DNA of 10,207 nt from Fidelibacterota bacterium (GTDB taxonomy: Bacteria > Fidelibacterota > Marinisomatia > SCGC-AAA003-L08 > D37C17), in NCBI GenBank assembly GCA_018671635.1, contig JABHHG010000104.1, forward strand, positions 1-10,207, given 5' to 3'. The notes beneath the pieces were generated by a model. The model did not search any database. It had not been told where the DNA came from and saw nothing but the letters and a program-made list of their open reading frames with translations. The position numbers were made by a program, and so were the translations under genes. Of the stretch, positions 1 through 6,112 are shown piece after piece (within the stretch, counting starts at the first letter, position 1; every line of letters starts with the position of its first letter).

Positions 1-1
1 C

Positions 2-394
2 GTGGCAAAAGTCCATTTATTTAATCGAACGTTTGAGAAAATTTCTCAACTATGTAATGAGATTATACATCCTCACAAAATGGGTTTGTTAGAAGGTATT
101 GTCCAGAAAGATTCTATTATAATTAATTGCACATCGGTAGGAATGAACACGCTTGATTCTCCCATAAATTTACGTTTGTTGAGTAAAAACCAAACCGTTA
201 TTGATACTATTTATACACCACTAAAAACGAAATTGATATTAGATGCAGAATCTATTGGTGCACGAACAATGACAGGTTTAGATATGTTTATCTACCAAGC
301 CTTAGCATCTATTGACCTGTGGTTTGGAGAATCCACCTCAAATAGAGTAAATTTTGATGATTTAAAACAATATATAGAAAGTAGTTTATGCTAG
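2..394 (+). CDS. aroE: Shikimate dehydrogenase, C-terminal part (5' end outside window)
   Basis: This is the C-terminal 130 residues of the NADP-dependent enzyme that reduces 3-dehydroshikimate to shikimate in the cytoplasm. The fragment opens inside the Rossmann fold: FNRTFEK (residues 7-13) matches the NRTxxK-type patch that contacts the NADP phosphate, INCTSVGM (41-48) is the usual 'INaTsvGM' strand, VIDTIYTPLKT (67-77) matches 'xxDxvYxPxxT', and GLDMFIYQA (92-100) holds the conserved Gln near the substrate. The family is normally about 270 residues, so roughly half is missing upstream. The GTG at base 2 is an internal Val codon, not a start. Its stop overlaps the aroC start by 7 bases, indicating one operon. 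Identity is confident; completeness cannot be judged. Confidence 0.93.
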   Translation: MAKVHLFNRTFEKISQLCNEIIHPHKMGLLEGIVQKDSIIINCTSVGMNTLDSPINLRLLSKNQTVIDTIYTPLKTKLILDAESIGARTMTGLDMFIYQALASIDLWFGESTSNRVNFDDLKQYIESSLC

Positions 395-1548
395 CACGAT
401 TAAAATATCTAACCGCCGGTGAATCACACGGCAAGGGATTACTAGGAATTATTGATGGAATTCCTGCCGGATTAGAAATTTCTGAATCATATATTTCTGC
501 TCAACTTTTTCGTCGTCAACAAGGTCATGGTCGAGGCGGGCGGATGAAAATTGAAACAGATTTTGCTGAGCTCTACACTGGAGTTCGTCATGGTGAATCG
601 TTGGGATCTCCTATTGGACTTATTTTGCAAAATAAGGATTGGGAAAACTGGACGAAGAAAATGTCGGCTGATTCCGTAGAGGGAGAAATTCGGAAAGTAA
701 CATTGCCTCGCCCGGGACATGCTGATTTGACCGGTGTTCAAAAGTTTGGATTTGATGATATTCGAAATGTATTAGAACGTTCATCTGCCCGGGAAACTGC
801 CATGCGAGTGGCATTGGCATCCGTCTGTCGAAAATTATTGAAAGATGTGGGAATTGAAGTTGGCAGCCGTGTGGTTCAGATTCATTCGGTAAAGGATACC
901 ATGCAAATTGCAGAGGGAATTTCACCAGAAGTATTAAATGGAATGGCGGATAAATCACCCGTTCGATGTTTAGATAAATCCATTGAAAAAGAAATGATGG
1001 ATGTTATCGATAAAGCTAAAACAGATGGTGATTCTGTAGGCGGCGTTTTTGAAGTTATTGCTACGGGTTTACCCTATGGATTAGGTAGTCATACTCAATG
1101 GGATCGAAAACTTCAAGCCCGGATTGCCGAATCTATATTATCAGTTAATGCATTCAAAGGTATTGAAATTGGAATGGGCTTTGACCAAGCGGGAGAATTT
1201 GGAAGTAACGTGCATGATGAAATCGGGCATGATGGTGAAAAATATTTTCGTCATTCTAATAATGCAGGGGGAGTTGAAGGTGGTATGAGTAATGCCCAAC
1301 CCATTGTTATTCGGGCAGTTATGAAGCCTATTCCCACACTTATTAAACCATTACGCTCGGTGGATATTGAAACAAAAGAAGAAAAGTTGGCCCACAAAGA
1401 ACGAACAGATTCTTGTGCGGTTCCGGCTGCATCAATCGTGGCAGAATCCATGTTGTGTTTTGTATTGGTCGATGCATTACTCGAAAAATTTGGAGGTGAC
1501 TCCATGGACCAACTGAAAGCACATATGAAAGCATCCTCAAAATATTAG
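388..1548 (+). CDS. aroC: Chorismate synthase
   Basis: Converts 5-enolpyruvylshikimate-3-phosphate to chorismate, the last common step of aromatic amino-acid and folate/quinone precursor synthesis, using reduced FMN as cofactor. At 386 residues it has the length of the longer bacterial type. Signatures are intact: GESHG (11-15, catalytic His14), RRQQGHGRGGRMKIETD (42-58), RPGHAD (108-113, second active-site His111), RSSARETA (131-138), and the C-terminal RTDSCAVPA (339-347) plus LEKFGGDS (365-372). The ATG at 388 overlaps the end of aroE (ATGCTAG); the Shine-Dalgarno is weak (AGAAAG), so translational coupling to aroE is likely (inference). Its TAG stop lies inside the AGGAG ribosome site of the next gene. 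No anomaly seen. Confidence 0.98.
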   Translation: MLARLKYLTAGESHGKGLLGIIDGIPAGLEISESYISAQLFRRQQGHGRGGRMKIETDFAELYTGVRHGESLGSPIGLILQNKDWENWTKKMSADSVEGEIRKVTLPRPGHADLTGVQKFGFDDIRNVLERSSARETAMRVALASVCRKLLKDVGIEVGSRVVQIHSVKDTMQIAEGISPEVLNGMADKSPVRCLDKSIEKEMMDVIDKAKTDGDSVGGVFEVIATGLPYGLGSHTQWDRKLQARIAESILSVNAFKGIEIGMGFDQAGEFGSNVHDEIGHDGEKYFRHSNNAGGVEGGMSNAQPIVIRAVMKPIPTLIKPLRSVDIETKEEKLAHKERTDSCAVPAASIVAESMLCFVLVDALLEKFGGDSMDQLKAHMKASSKY

Positions 1549-1558
1549 GAGATTTAAT

Positions 1559-2221
1559 ATGAAGGTTCACCTTGGATTATTAACCTTATTTATTCTTTTG
1601 CAACTCACTTTTGCAACTACCATCAATATCCCAGAAAACTACCCTACCATTCAAGAAGGGATAGATAATTCTGTAAATGGCGATACGGTTTTAGTCAGTG
1701 AAGGTACGTACTATGAAAATCTAATTATCCAAAATAAGGATATTGCCATTATCACATTATCTGATAATACAACTCTTGATGGTGGTGGAAGTGGACCTGT
1801 TGTTTTATATTTTGATGTGAGTGAATCTGCATTGCTTGAAGGGTTTACTCTTCGAAATGGTAAGGGACACCCATCTTCATTTTCAGGATTTCTATTTGGT
1901 GGTGGTATATATTATGAGAGTTCTACACACCATTTAAATCAATTTAATATTTCAGGAAATACCGCATTTTCTGAGGGTGGAATTGCATACTATTCTACGT
2001 CGCCAACTGAATTGAGTCCCCTTTTCACTGACCCTGAAAACGATGACTTTACCTTACAACCCAACTCCCCATGCATTGATGTGGGAGACCCAAACTCGCT
2101 ATTAGACCCTGATGGTACTATCGCAGATATGGGTGCATTCTATTTTGATCAAAGTTCAAACTGTAAATATTCAGGTGATTTAAATGACGATGATACCACT
2201 AATATTTTAGATATTGTGTAA
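1559..2221 (+). CDS. Secreted beta-helix protein with dockerin-like domain, split by frameshift (first part)
   Basis: I read 220 residues: a signal peptide (hydrophobic core about 5-17, likely cut after TFA at 17-19), a short right-handed beta-helix-like segment starting TINIPENYPTIQEGID (21-36) with LDGGGSG and GFTLRNG turns, a 'PLFTDPENDDFTLQPNSPCID' type closing segment (about 154-174), and a dockerin-like calcium loop DLNDDDTTNILD (207-218; D, N, D, N, D at loop positions 1, 3, 5, 9, 12). It then stops two residues past the loop, and the rest of the dockerin continues in another frame. The helix is short: only one or two of the ISGNTA/GGGI-type turns remain, so an internal deletion is possible (inference). 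A strong AGGAG (1547-1551) lies 7 bases before the ATG. Role unknown; probably extracellular or surface-attached. It is unrelated to shikimate metabolism although it sits within the aro operon. Confidence 0.8.
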   Translation: MKVHLGLLTLFILLQLTFATTINIPENYPTIQEGIDNSVNGDTVLVSEGTYYENLIIQNKDIAIITLSDNTTLDGGGSGPVVLYFDVSESALLEGFTLRNGKGHPSSFSGFLFGGGIYYESSTHHLNQFNISGNTAFSEGGIAYYSTSPTELSPLFTDPENDDFTLQPNSPCIDVGDPNSLLDPDGTIADMGAFYFDQSSNCKYSGDLNDDDTTNILDIV

Positions 2222-2352
2222 TGGTGAATATCATTATTACTGATATTGAACCCTCAGATTCTCAATTTTGCCACGCCGATTTAAATCAAGATGGTGAGTT
2301 AAATATTTTAGATATTGTACTCATTGTAAATCAAATTATGGGTGGTGAATGA
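2221..2352 (+). pseudogene. Second half of the dockerin-like domain, in the -1 frame of the preceding gene
   Basis: Forty-three codons from ATG 2221 to TGA 2350-2352 encode the rest of the dockerin: MVNIIITDIE, then the second calcium loop DLNQDGELNILD (fragment residues 20-31), and IVLIVNQIMGGE. Joining it to the upstream frame through one extra base at about 2218 gives ...NILDIV-V-MVNIII..., which mirrors the second repeat's NILDIV-LIVNQI. The restored gene would be 264 residues and would end in an ATGA overlap with aroK. The ATG overlaps the upstream stop (TAATG, 2219-2223), so re-initiation producing a separate peptide cannot be excluded. A one-base loss, in the genome or in the assembly, is the simplest reading. 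Confidence 0.75.
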
Positions 2353-2879
2353 GTATTCACCAAAATATTTTTCTAATAGGTATGATGGGTAGTTGGAAGT
2401 CCACCGTGGGTAAAAAGTTAGCCAGAGCATTAAATTTAAAATTCGTAGATACTGACGATGAAATTGAAGAAGCTACTGAACAAAAGGTGGCAGAAATTTT
2501 TGAAGAACGGGGTGAAACTCAATTTAGAGAAATGGAGACAGCCTATTTTGTGGAAAAATCTCTACAGCCAGGGTATGTAATTTCAACCGGTGGTGGTATT
2601 GTAGTTTCAGAAGCGAATCGCAATGCTTTGAAGAAAAATGGGCATACTATATTTCTGAAGGCATCCCCTGAAACATTATCACATCGCATAAAAAATACAG
2701 ATAAGCGCCCCCTTTTGCATGGGAATGATCCATTGATGAAATTATCTAAAATTTGGAAAGATCGAAAAGAATTTTATGAAACGTCAGCGCATTTGACTAT
2801 AGAAACAGACCGACTGAATCCCGGGCAAGTTTTAGAAATAATAATCAAAAAATTAGAAGCCAATAATGCAATCCATTAA
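2349..2879 (+). CDS. aroK: Shikimate kinase, with altered P-loop
   Basis: Phosphorylates shikimate at the 3-OH with ATP. At 176 residues it has the standard length. Visible motifs: P-loop GMMGSWKST (11-19), DTDDEIE (34-40, Mg/shikimate aspartates), FREME (59-63, shikimate-binding Arg60), STGGGIV (79-85, the GGG shikimate loop), KRPLL (119-123, LID Arg120) and RKEFYE (139-144, Arg139). The odd point is Trp16 (codon TGG, 2394-2396) at the P-loop position that is Gly in the family pattern GxxGxGK[ST]; all other active-site residues are present. The ATG overlaps the TGA that would end the repaired upstream gene (ATGA), and a GGTGG stretch in that gene's last codons may serve as ribosome site. The 3' end overlaps aroB by 14 bases. 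Family assignment is secure; full activity is less certain. Confidence 0.95.
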   Translation: MSIHQNIFLIGMMGSWKSTVGKKLARALNLKFVDTDDEIEEATEQKVAEIFEERGETQFREMETAYFVEKSLQPGYVISTGGGIVVSEANRNALKKNGHTIFLKASPETLSHRIKNTDKRPLLHGNDPLMKLSKIWKDRKEFYETSAHLTIETDRLNPGQVLEIIIKKLEANNAIH

Positions 2880-3948
2880 TGTAAAACTACAAGATAGAAG
2901 CTATACGATTCAGATTCAAAATGATTTGCGGTTGAGACTTCATGAAATTTTGGGTTCTAAAAATAGTGGGCAACAATGGATTATTTTTTCTCAAAAGCCA
3001 ATTTTTAAAATTTATGGTGAAGCCATTGAATCCATGCTTCGAGAGCATAATTTTGAAGTAAAGCATATCCTTTTAGAGAATAGTGAAAATGCAAAATCAC
3101 TCTCATCAATGGAGGCTATTTATTCGCAACTTATTGATTTTTCTTGTGATCGGTCATCAATTTTCTTGGCGTTAGGCGGTGGTGTTGTGGGGGATGCTAC
3201 TGGCTTTGCGGCCGCAACTTTTATGCGTGGAGTAGATTATTATCAAATTCCTACCACTTTATTGGCCATGGTTGATTCGTCTATTGGAGGTAAAACGGGG
3301 GTTAATTTAGATTCAGGAAAAAATTTGGTGGGTGCTATTTGGCAACCAAAAGCCGTTTTGATTGATTCTAACTTCTTAGCATCTTTACCCAAGCGAGAAG
3401 TGGTATCCGCATTAGGTGAAGTGATAAAATATGGCGCAATTTTAGATGAAGACTTTTTTAATTTTGTATCCGATAATGTAGAAAATTTAATTGGAATGGG
3501 GAATTCCCAATTACTGCAGGATGTGATTGGAAAATGTGTCGCTCTAAAAGCAAAAATTGTGGAACAAGACGAGTGCGAAGGTGACCTTAGGCGGATTTTA
3601 AATTTTGGTCATACGGTAGGTCATGCGTTGGAAAAATATTTTGGATTTGATATCCTTCGGCATGGCGAAGCCGTCTTATACGGAATGTTGGTTGCGGGGA
3701 AATTATCCGTTAAATTTGGTGGATTGAGCTCTCAAGATTATGAGTTATTATCACTATCCATTCTCAGGTTACCATTACCGTCACTTCCCAAATTTGATGT
3801 AGATGAAATTATTGAAATCATGTCCACAGATAAAAAAGTGAAAGATGGAAAAATTAATTTTATCCTCCTTTCAAAAATTGGTGAAACGGTTATTGTGGAT
3901 GATATTGATGATAGGATGCTTTTGCAATCCCTAAAATTGATTCAATAA
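2866..3948 (+). CDS. aroB: 3-dehydroquinate synthase
   Basis: Cyclises DAHP to 3-dehydroquinate, the second shikimate-pathway step, using NAD+ and a divalent metal (usually Zn or Co). The protein has 360 residues, the normal bacterial length. Visible motifs: the NAD-binding LALGGGVVGDATGFAA (101-116), FMRGVDYYQIPTTLLAMVDS (119-138), GGKTGVN (141-147), the metal-ligand Glu185 in LGEVIKYG (183-190), NFGHTVGHALE (246-256) with ligand His249, and RHGEAV (265-270) with ligand His266. The chosen ATG overlaps the end of aroK by 14 bases and gives a normal N-terminus; no strong Shine-Dalgarno is present, consistent with coupling to aroK. It is the last gene before the 77-base gap with hairpins. No missing residues noted. 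Confidence 0.97.
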   Translation: MQSINVKLQDRSYTIQIQNDLRLRLHEILGSKNSGQQWIIFSQKPIFKIYGEAIESMLREHNFEVKHILLENSENAKSLSSMEAIYSQLIDFSCDRSSIFLALGGGVVGDATGFAAATFMRGVDYYQIPTTLLAMVDSSIGGKTGVNLDSGKNLVGAIWQPKAVLIDSNFLASLPKREVVSALGEVIKYGAILDEDFFNFVSDNVENLIGMGNSQLLQDVIGKCVALKAKIVEQDECEGDLRRILNFGHTVGHALEKYFGFDILRHGEAVLYGMLVAGKLSVKFGGLSSQDYELLSLSILRLPLPSLPKFDVDEIIEIMSTDKKVKDGKINFILLSKIGETVIVDDIDDRMLLQSLKLIQ

Positions 3949-3964
3949 ACCATTAAAATGGTTT
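3947..3964 (+). terminator. Short hairpin just after aroB
   Basis: A perfect 8-base inverted repeat, AAACCATT/AATGGTTT with two bases between, starts inside the aroB stop codon. In practice it makes a 7-bp stem with a 4-base loop. It is AT-rich and is followed only by TC and, ten bases later, by TTTTTT (3975-3980). It could be a weak or partial intrinsic terminator; the stem is too weak and the U-run too distant to be sure. Confidence 0.3.
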
Positions 3965-3974
3965 TCAAATGTAG

Positions 3975-4016
3975 TTTTTTATAGCCCACGATTTAAATAG
4001 TGGGTTAAATAAAAAA
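3975..4016 (+). promoter_or_regulatory. Bulged hairpin in the aroQ leader
   Basis: TTTTTTATAGCCCAC (3975-3989) can pair with GTGGGTTAAATAAAAAA (4000-4016), leaving a 10-base loop, a 2-base bulge (4008-4009) and one G-U pair. The core is CCCAC/GTGGG (3985-3989 with 4000-4004). The U-run is on the 5' side, so this is not an ordinary plus-strand terminator. The 3' arm ends directly beside the GGAAA ribosome site of aroQ (4017-4021), so folding could influence aroQ translation. This is inference from base pairing only. Confidence 0.3.
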
Positions 4017-4025
4017 GGAAATTTT

Positions 4026-4457
4026 ATGAACATACTCGTAATTAATGGCCCAAATTTGAATTTATTGGGGTCACGTGAACCTGAGGTTTATGGAACGGAC
4101 ACCCTTGAAGAATTGATGATGTGGTTAGAAAATAGTCCTGAAGCTGCGGGACATTCATTCAAATTTTATCAATCAAATCACGAAGGTGAAATTATTGATT
4201 CTATACATGATGAACGAGAGTGGGCACATGGAATTATCATAAATCCTGCAGCTTTTACCCATTACTCATATGCCATTCGAGATGCAATTACTGCAGTGGG
4301 TACACCAACAGTTGAAGTCCATTTGAGTGATATACATGCTCGGGAAGAGTTTCGACAGAAGTCCGTTATTTCAGCGGTTTGTATTGGGCAAATATCTGGG
4401 ATGGGAAAGCAAAGTTATACTGAGGGAATTAAATTTTTATCGAGGAGTAAGAGTTAA
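4026..4457 (+). CDS. aroQ: 3-dehydroquinate dehydratase, type II
   Basis: Dehydrates 3-dehydroquinate to 3-dehydroshikimate, the third pathway step; type II enzymes are dodecamers with a flavodoxin-like fold. The 143 residues match the family length. Visible: INGPNLNLLGSREPEVYG (6-23) with Arg17 and the catalytic Tyr22 on the flexible lid, YQSNHEGEIID (48-58), INPAAFTHYS (72-81) with Asn73 and His79, and EVHLSDIHAREEFR (97-110) with His99, Arg106 and Arg110. Asp102 stands where the motif usually reads Asn (HxSN); I regard this as a tolerated variant. The ribosome site AAAAGGAAA (4013-4021) is 4 bases before the ATG. The gene is separated from aroB by 77 bases, so it may have its own expression control. 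It ends in a 4-base convergent overlap with trhO. Confidence 0.97.
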   Translation: MNILVINGPNLNLLGSREPEVYGTDTLEELMMWLENSPEAAGHSFKFYQSNHEGEIIDSIHDEREWAHGIIINPAAFTHYSYAIRDAITAVGTPTVEVHLSDIHAREEFRQKSVISAVCIGQISGMGKQSYTEGIKFLSRSKS

Positions 4458-5515
4458 CTTTTCCTTCTTTTATCAGCAAGGTCTTTTAATTTAGGACGTA
4501 CTCGATCTTTGAAAACTAACATTGGCGCTGCCACGTTTGGATCTTTCCGAAGCTTGTGTTGTTCCTCAATAGGAAGTGTTGAAAATACATGGCATTCTTG
4601 CGAGCAGCAACCACCAAATTTTTCATCACAATTTTCACATTGAATAAACAAAATATGACATGCTTGATTTTTACAATTTGTATGTGAATCTGCAGGCGCA
4701 TCACATTGATGACAATTACTAATTACTTCATCTGTTATTTTTTCACCCATTCGATTATCAAATACAAAATTCTTACCTTTAAATTTTGAGTCAATATTTT
4801 CAGTCTTTATTTGATGAGCATAACTAATAATTCCGCCTTGAAGCTGATTAACATCATTAAAATTATTATGTTTTAAATAGGCACTGGTTTTTTCACAGCG
4901 AATTCCGCCGGTACAATAGAGTAGCACTTTGTCATCTTCATGACCTTTAAGTAGCTCTTTAATAACGGGGAGAGATTCCTTAAACGTATCAACATCGGGG
5001 CAAATAGCATCTTCAAAATGGCCCACTTCACTTTCATAATGATTGCGAACATCCACAATGATAGTTCCATCCTCATCCATAGCATCATTAAATTCTTTTG
5101 CAGAAAGATGTATTCCGATATTTGACAAATCATACTCTTCGTCAATAAGACCATCCGCCACAATTTGAGGTTTGATCCGAATAATGAGTTTTAAAAAAGA
5201 TTCATGTTCATTTTCAATAGCAATTTTGAAAGGCATCTTATCAAATTCATAGTGGAGGTAGAGCTTTGCAATAAATTCATCCCAATTGGGTTTGGGGATA
5301 CTAAGTTGAGCATTCACACCTTCGTGAGCAAGATAGATTCTACCCAAAATATTGAGTGCATTCCATTCTATATAGAGTGCATCTCTCATGGCTTCCGGTG
5401 AATCAATTTTTACATATCGGTAAAAAGAACAAGTGATTCGCTCAAAAGGTTCATTTTGGAGCTTATTTCGCAAGTCCAGTTTACTCTTTTTATTATATAA
5501 TTCAGGTTTTGTCAT
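4454..5515 (-). CDS. trhO: tRNA uridine(34) hydroxylase, rhodanese-domain protein (TrhO/YceA family)
   Basis: TrhO proteins hydroxylate U34 of certain tRNAs to 5-hydroxyuridine in an oxygen-dependent reaction, feeding wobble-base modification. The 353 residues match E. coli YceA in length. In order: an N-terminal alpha/beta domain with SFYRYVKIDSPEAMRDAL (30-47) and IYLAHEGVNAQLSIP (60-74); a rhodanese domain with IIVDVRNHYESEVGHFEDA (152-170) and active loop YCTGGIRCEKTSAYL (200-214), catalytic Cys201 and nearby Cys207; and a Cys-rich C-terminal region with nine Cys between 268 and 308, probably metal-binding, as usual in this family. The start has no recognisable Shine-Dalgarno; a GGGGG run sits two bases before the ATG. 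It stands alone on the minus strand, convergent with aroQ and divergent from the SRPBCC gene. Identity is confident. Confidence 0.93.
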   Translation of the reverse strand: MTKPELYNKKSKLDLRNKLQNEPFERITCSFYRYVKIDSPEAMRDALYIEWNALNILGRIYLAHEGVNAQLSIPKPNWDEFIAKLYLHYEFDKMPFKIAIENEHESFLKLIIRIKPQIVADGLIDEEYDLSNIGIHLSAKEFNDAMDEDGTIIVDVRNHYESEVGHFEDAICPDVDTFKESLPVIKELLKGHEDDKVLLYCTGGIRCEKTSAYLKHNNFNDVNQLQGGIISYAHQIKTENIDSKFKGKNFVFDNRMGEKITDEVISNCHQCDAPADSHTNCKNQACHILFIQCENCDEKFGGCCSQECHVFSTLPIEEQHKLRKDPNVAAPMLVFKDRVRPKLKDLADKRRKS

Positions 5516-5561
5516 ACCCCCAAAATTACGGTAAATTCAGCATCTTGTATACTATCAAAAC
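5516..5561. promoter_or_regulatory. Divergent promoter region between trhO and the SRPBCC gene
   Basis: These 46 bases must hold the starts of both divergent genes unless promoters lie inside coding sequence. On the plus strand TATACT (5548-5553) is a good -10 hexamer, with only a poor -35 (TTACGG, 5526-5531, 16-base spacing). A -10 ending 8 bases before the ATG would put the transcript start at or next to base 5562, giving a leaderless mRNA; no Shine-Dalgarno is visible for this gene. On the minus strand TAATTTTG lies just before the trhO start and resembles the -7 element (TAnnTTTG) of Bacteroidetes, without a well-spaced -33 partner. Promoter calls are inference. Confidence 0.4.
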
Positions 5562-6047
5562 ATGATTGAACTTTCAGAAAATTTACTTATTAACGCAGAT
5601 GTGCAAAAGGTATGGGCATTTCTCACAGATGTTGAGAAGAGTCTTTCATTTAACCGTTTTCATGTTCAGATTATTCTGCCTAACCGGTTTTCGGTTAATA
5701 AAAAAACTGAGTTCACCATTATTCATAATTTTGGATTTGGAAATATAGAAATGAGTGCAAAGGTTATTGACTGTGTTCCAGTGAAGCGGATAACGATTTC
5801 AAAAAAAGCAATCGATGAAGTTTCGAAAGGCTTCCCCCATGAGATTAAATTCGAAATAAATCAAGAAGATAAAACTACACAGTTAAGTTATTCAGTAAGC
5901 GGAACTTATGGTGGACGCGTTCAAGATATTTCTTTTACACCTATTTTGAAAGGGGTTTTGAAGGAAGAAATTATTAAAATTAAAAATGCAATTGAGTCTT
6001 CTGAGGAAGTTCCTGAAAATATTAAAGTGGGACGTATTTCTCCATGA
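5562..6047 (+). CDS. SRPBCC (START/Bet v1-like) superfamily protein
   Basis: A 161-residue soluble protein with the layout of the SRPBCC helix-grip fold, a family that binds hydrophobic ligands in a cavity and includes polyketide cyclase-like and coenzyme Q-binding COQ10-like members. The sign is the opening ELSENLLINADVQKVWAFLT (3-22), the usual first strand and 'vWxfLtD' helix, followed by alternating strands (FTIIHNFGFG at about 51-60, MSAKVIDCVPVKRITIS at 64-80, QLSYSVSGTYGG at 111-122) and a long C-terminal helix (about 132-147). There is no signal peptide and no catalytic motif, so the ligand and function are unknown. It is transcribed divergently from trhO and lies 65 bases before tig. 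Fold assignment is by pattern only. Confidence 0.65.
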   Translation: MIELSENLLINADVQKVWAFLTDVEKSLSFNRFHVQIILPNRFSVNKKTEFTIIHNFGFGNIEMSAKVIDCVPVKRITISKKAIDEVSKGFPHEIKFEINQEDKTTQLSYSVSGTYGGRVQDISFTPILKGVLKEEIIKIKNAIESSEEVPENIKVGRISP

Positions 6048-6069
6048 TAGAATTATAGTAAATCTGGTT

Positions 6070-6079
6070 GTAAATTTAC
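6070..6079. promoter_or_regulatory. 10-base palindrome upstream of tig
   Basis: GTAAATTTAC is a perfect 10-base palindrome in the 65-base gap before tig. It could be a small operator half or a chance AT-rich palindrome. No convincing -35/-10 pair surrounds it; a TATAGT (6054-6059) lies upstream without a matching -35. The tig ribosome site GAGG (6105-6108) is 4 bases before the ATG, a short but usable spacing. Confidence 0.2.
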
Positions 6080-6112
6080 GGTTCTGCAAACACAAATATT
6101 TTATGAGGATTA

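Noticed and set aside
487..958. Two minus-strand open frames opposite aroC
   Set aside because: They lie wholly within the strongly conserved aroC coding sequence and show no recognisable domains or ribosome sites.
2216..2223. Programmed -1 frameshift at the dockerin junction
   Set aside because: No classical slippery heptamer (XXXYYYZ) is visible at TTGTGTAATG and I see no clear downstream stimulatory hairpin; a one-base deletion is simpler. Kept only as an alternative.
4307..4337. Asn-to-Asp change in the AroQ HxSN motif (Asp102) as a sign of inactivity
   Set aside because: The catalytic Arg, Tyr, Asn and His residues are all present, and Asp at this position seems a tolerated variant; not strong enough for a finding.
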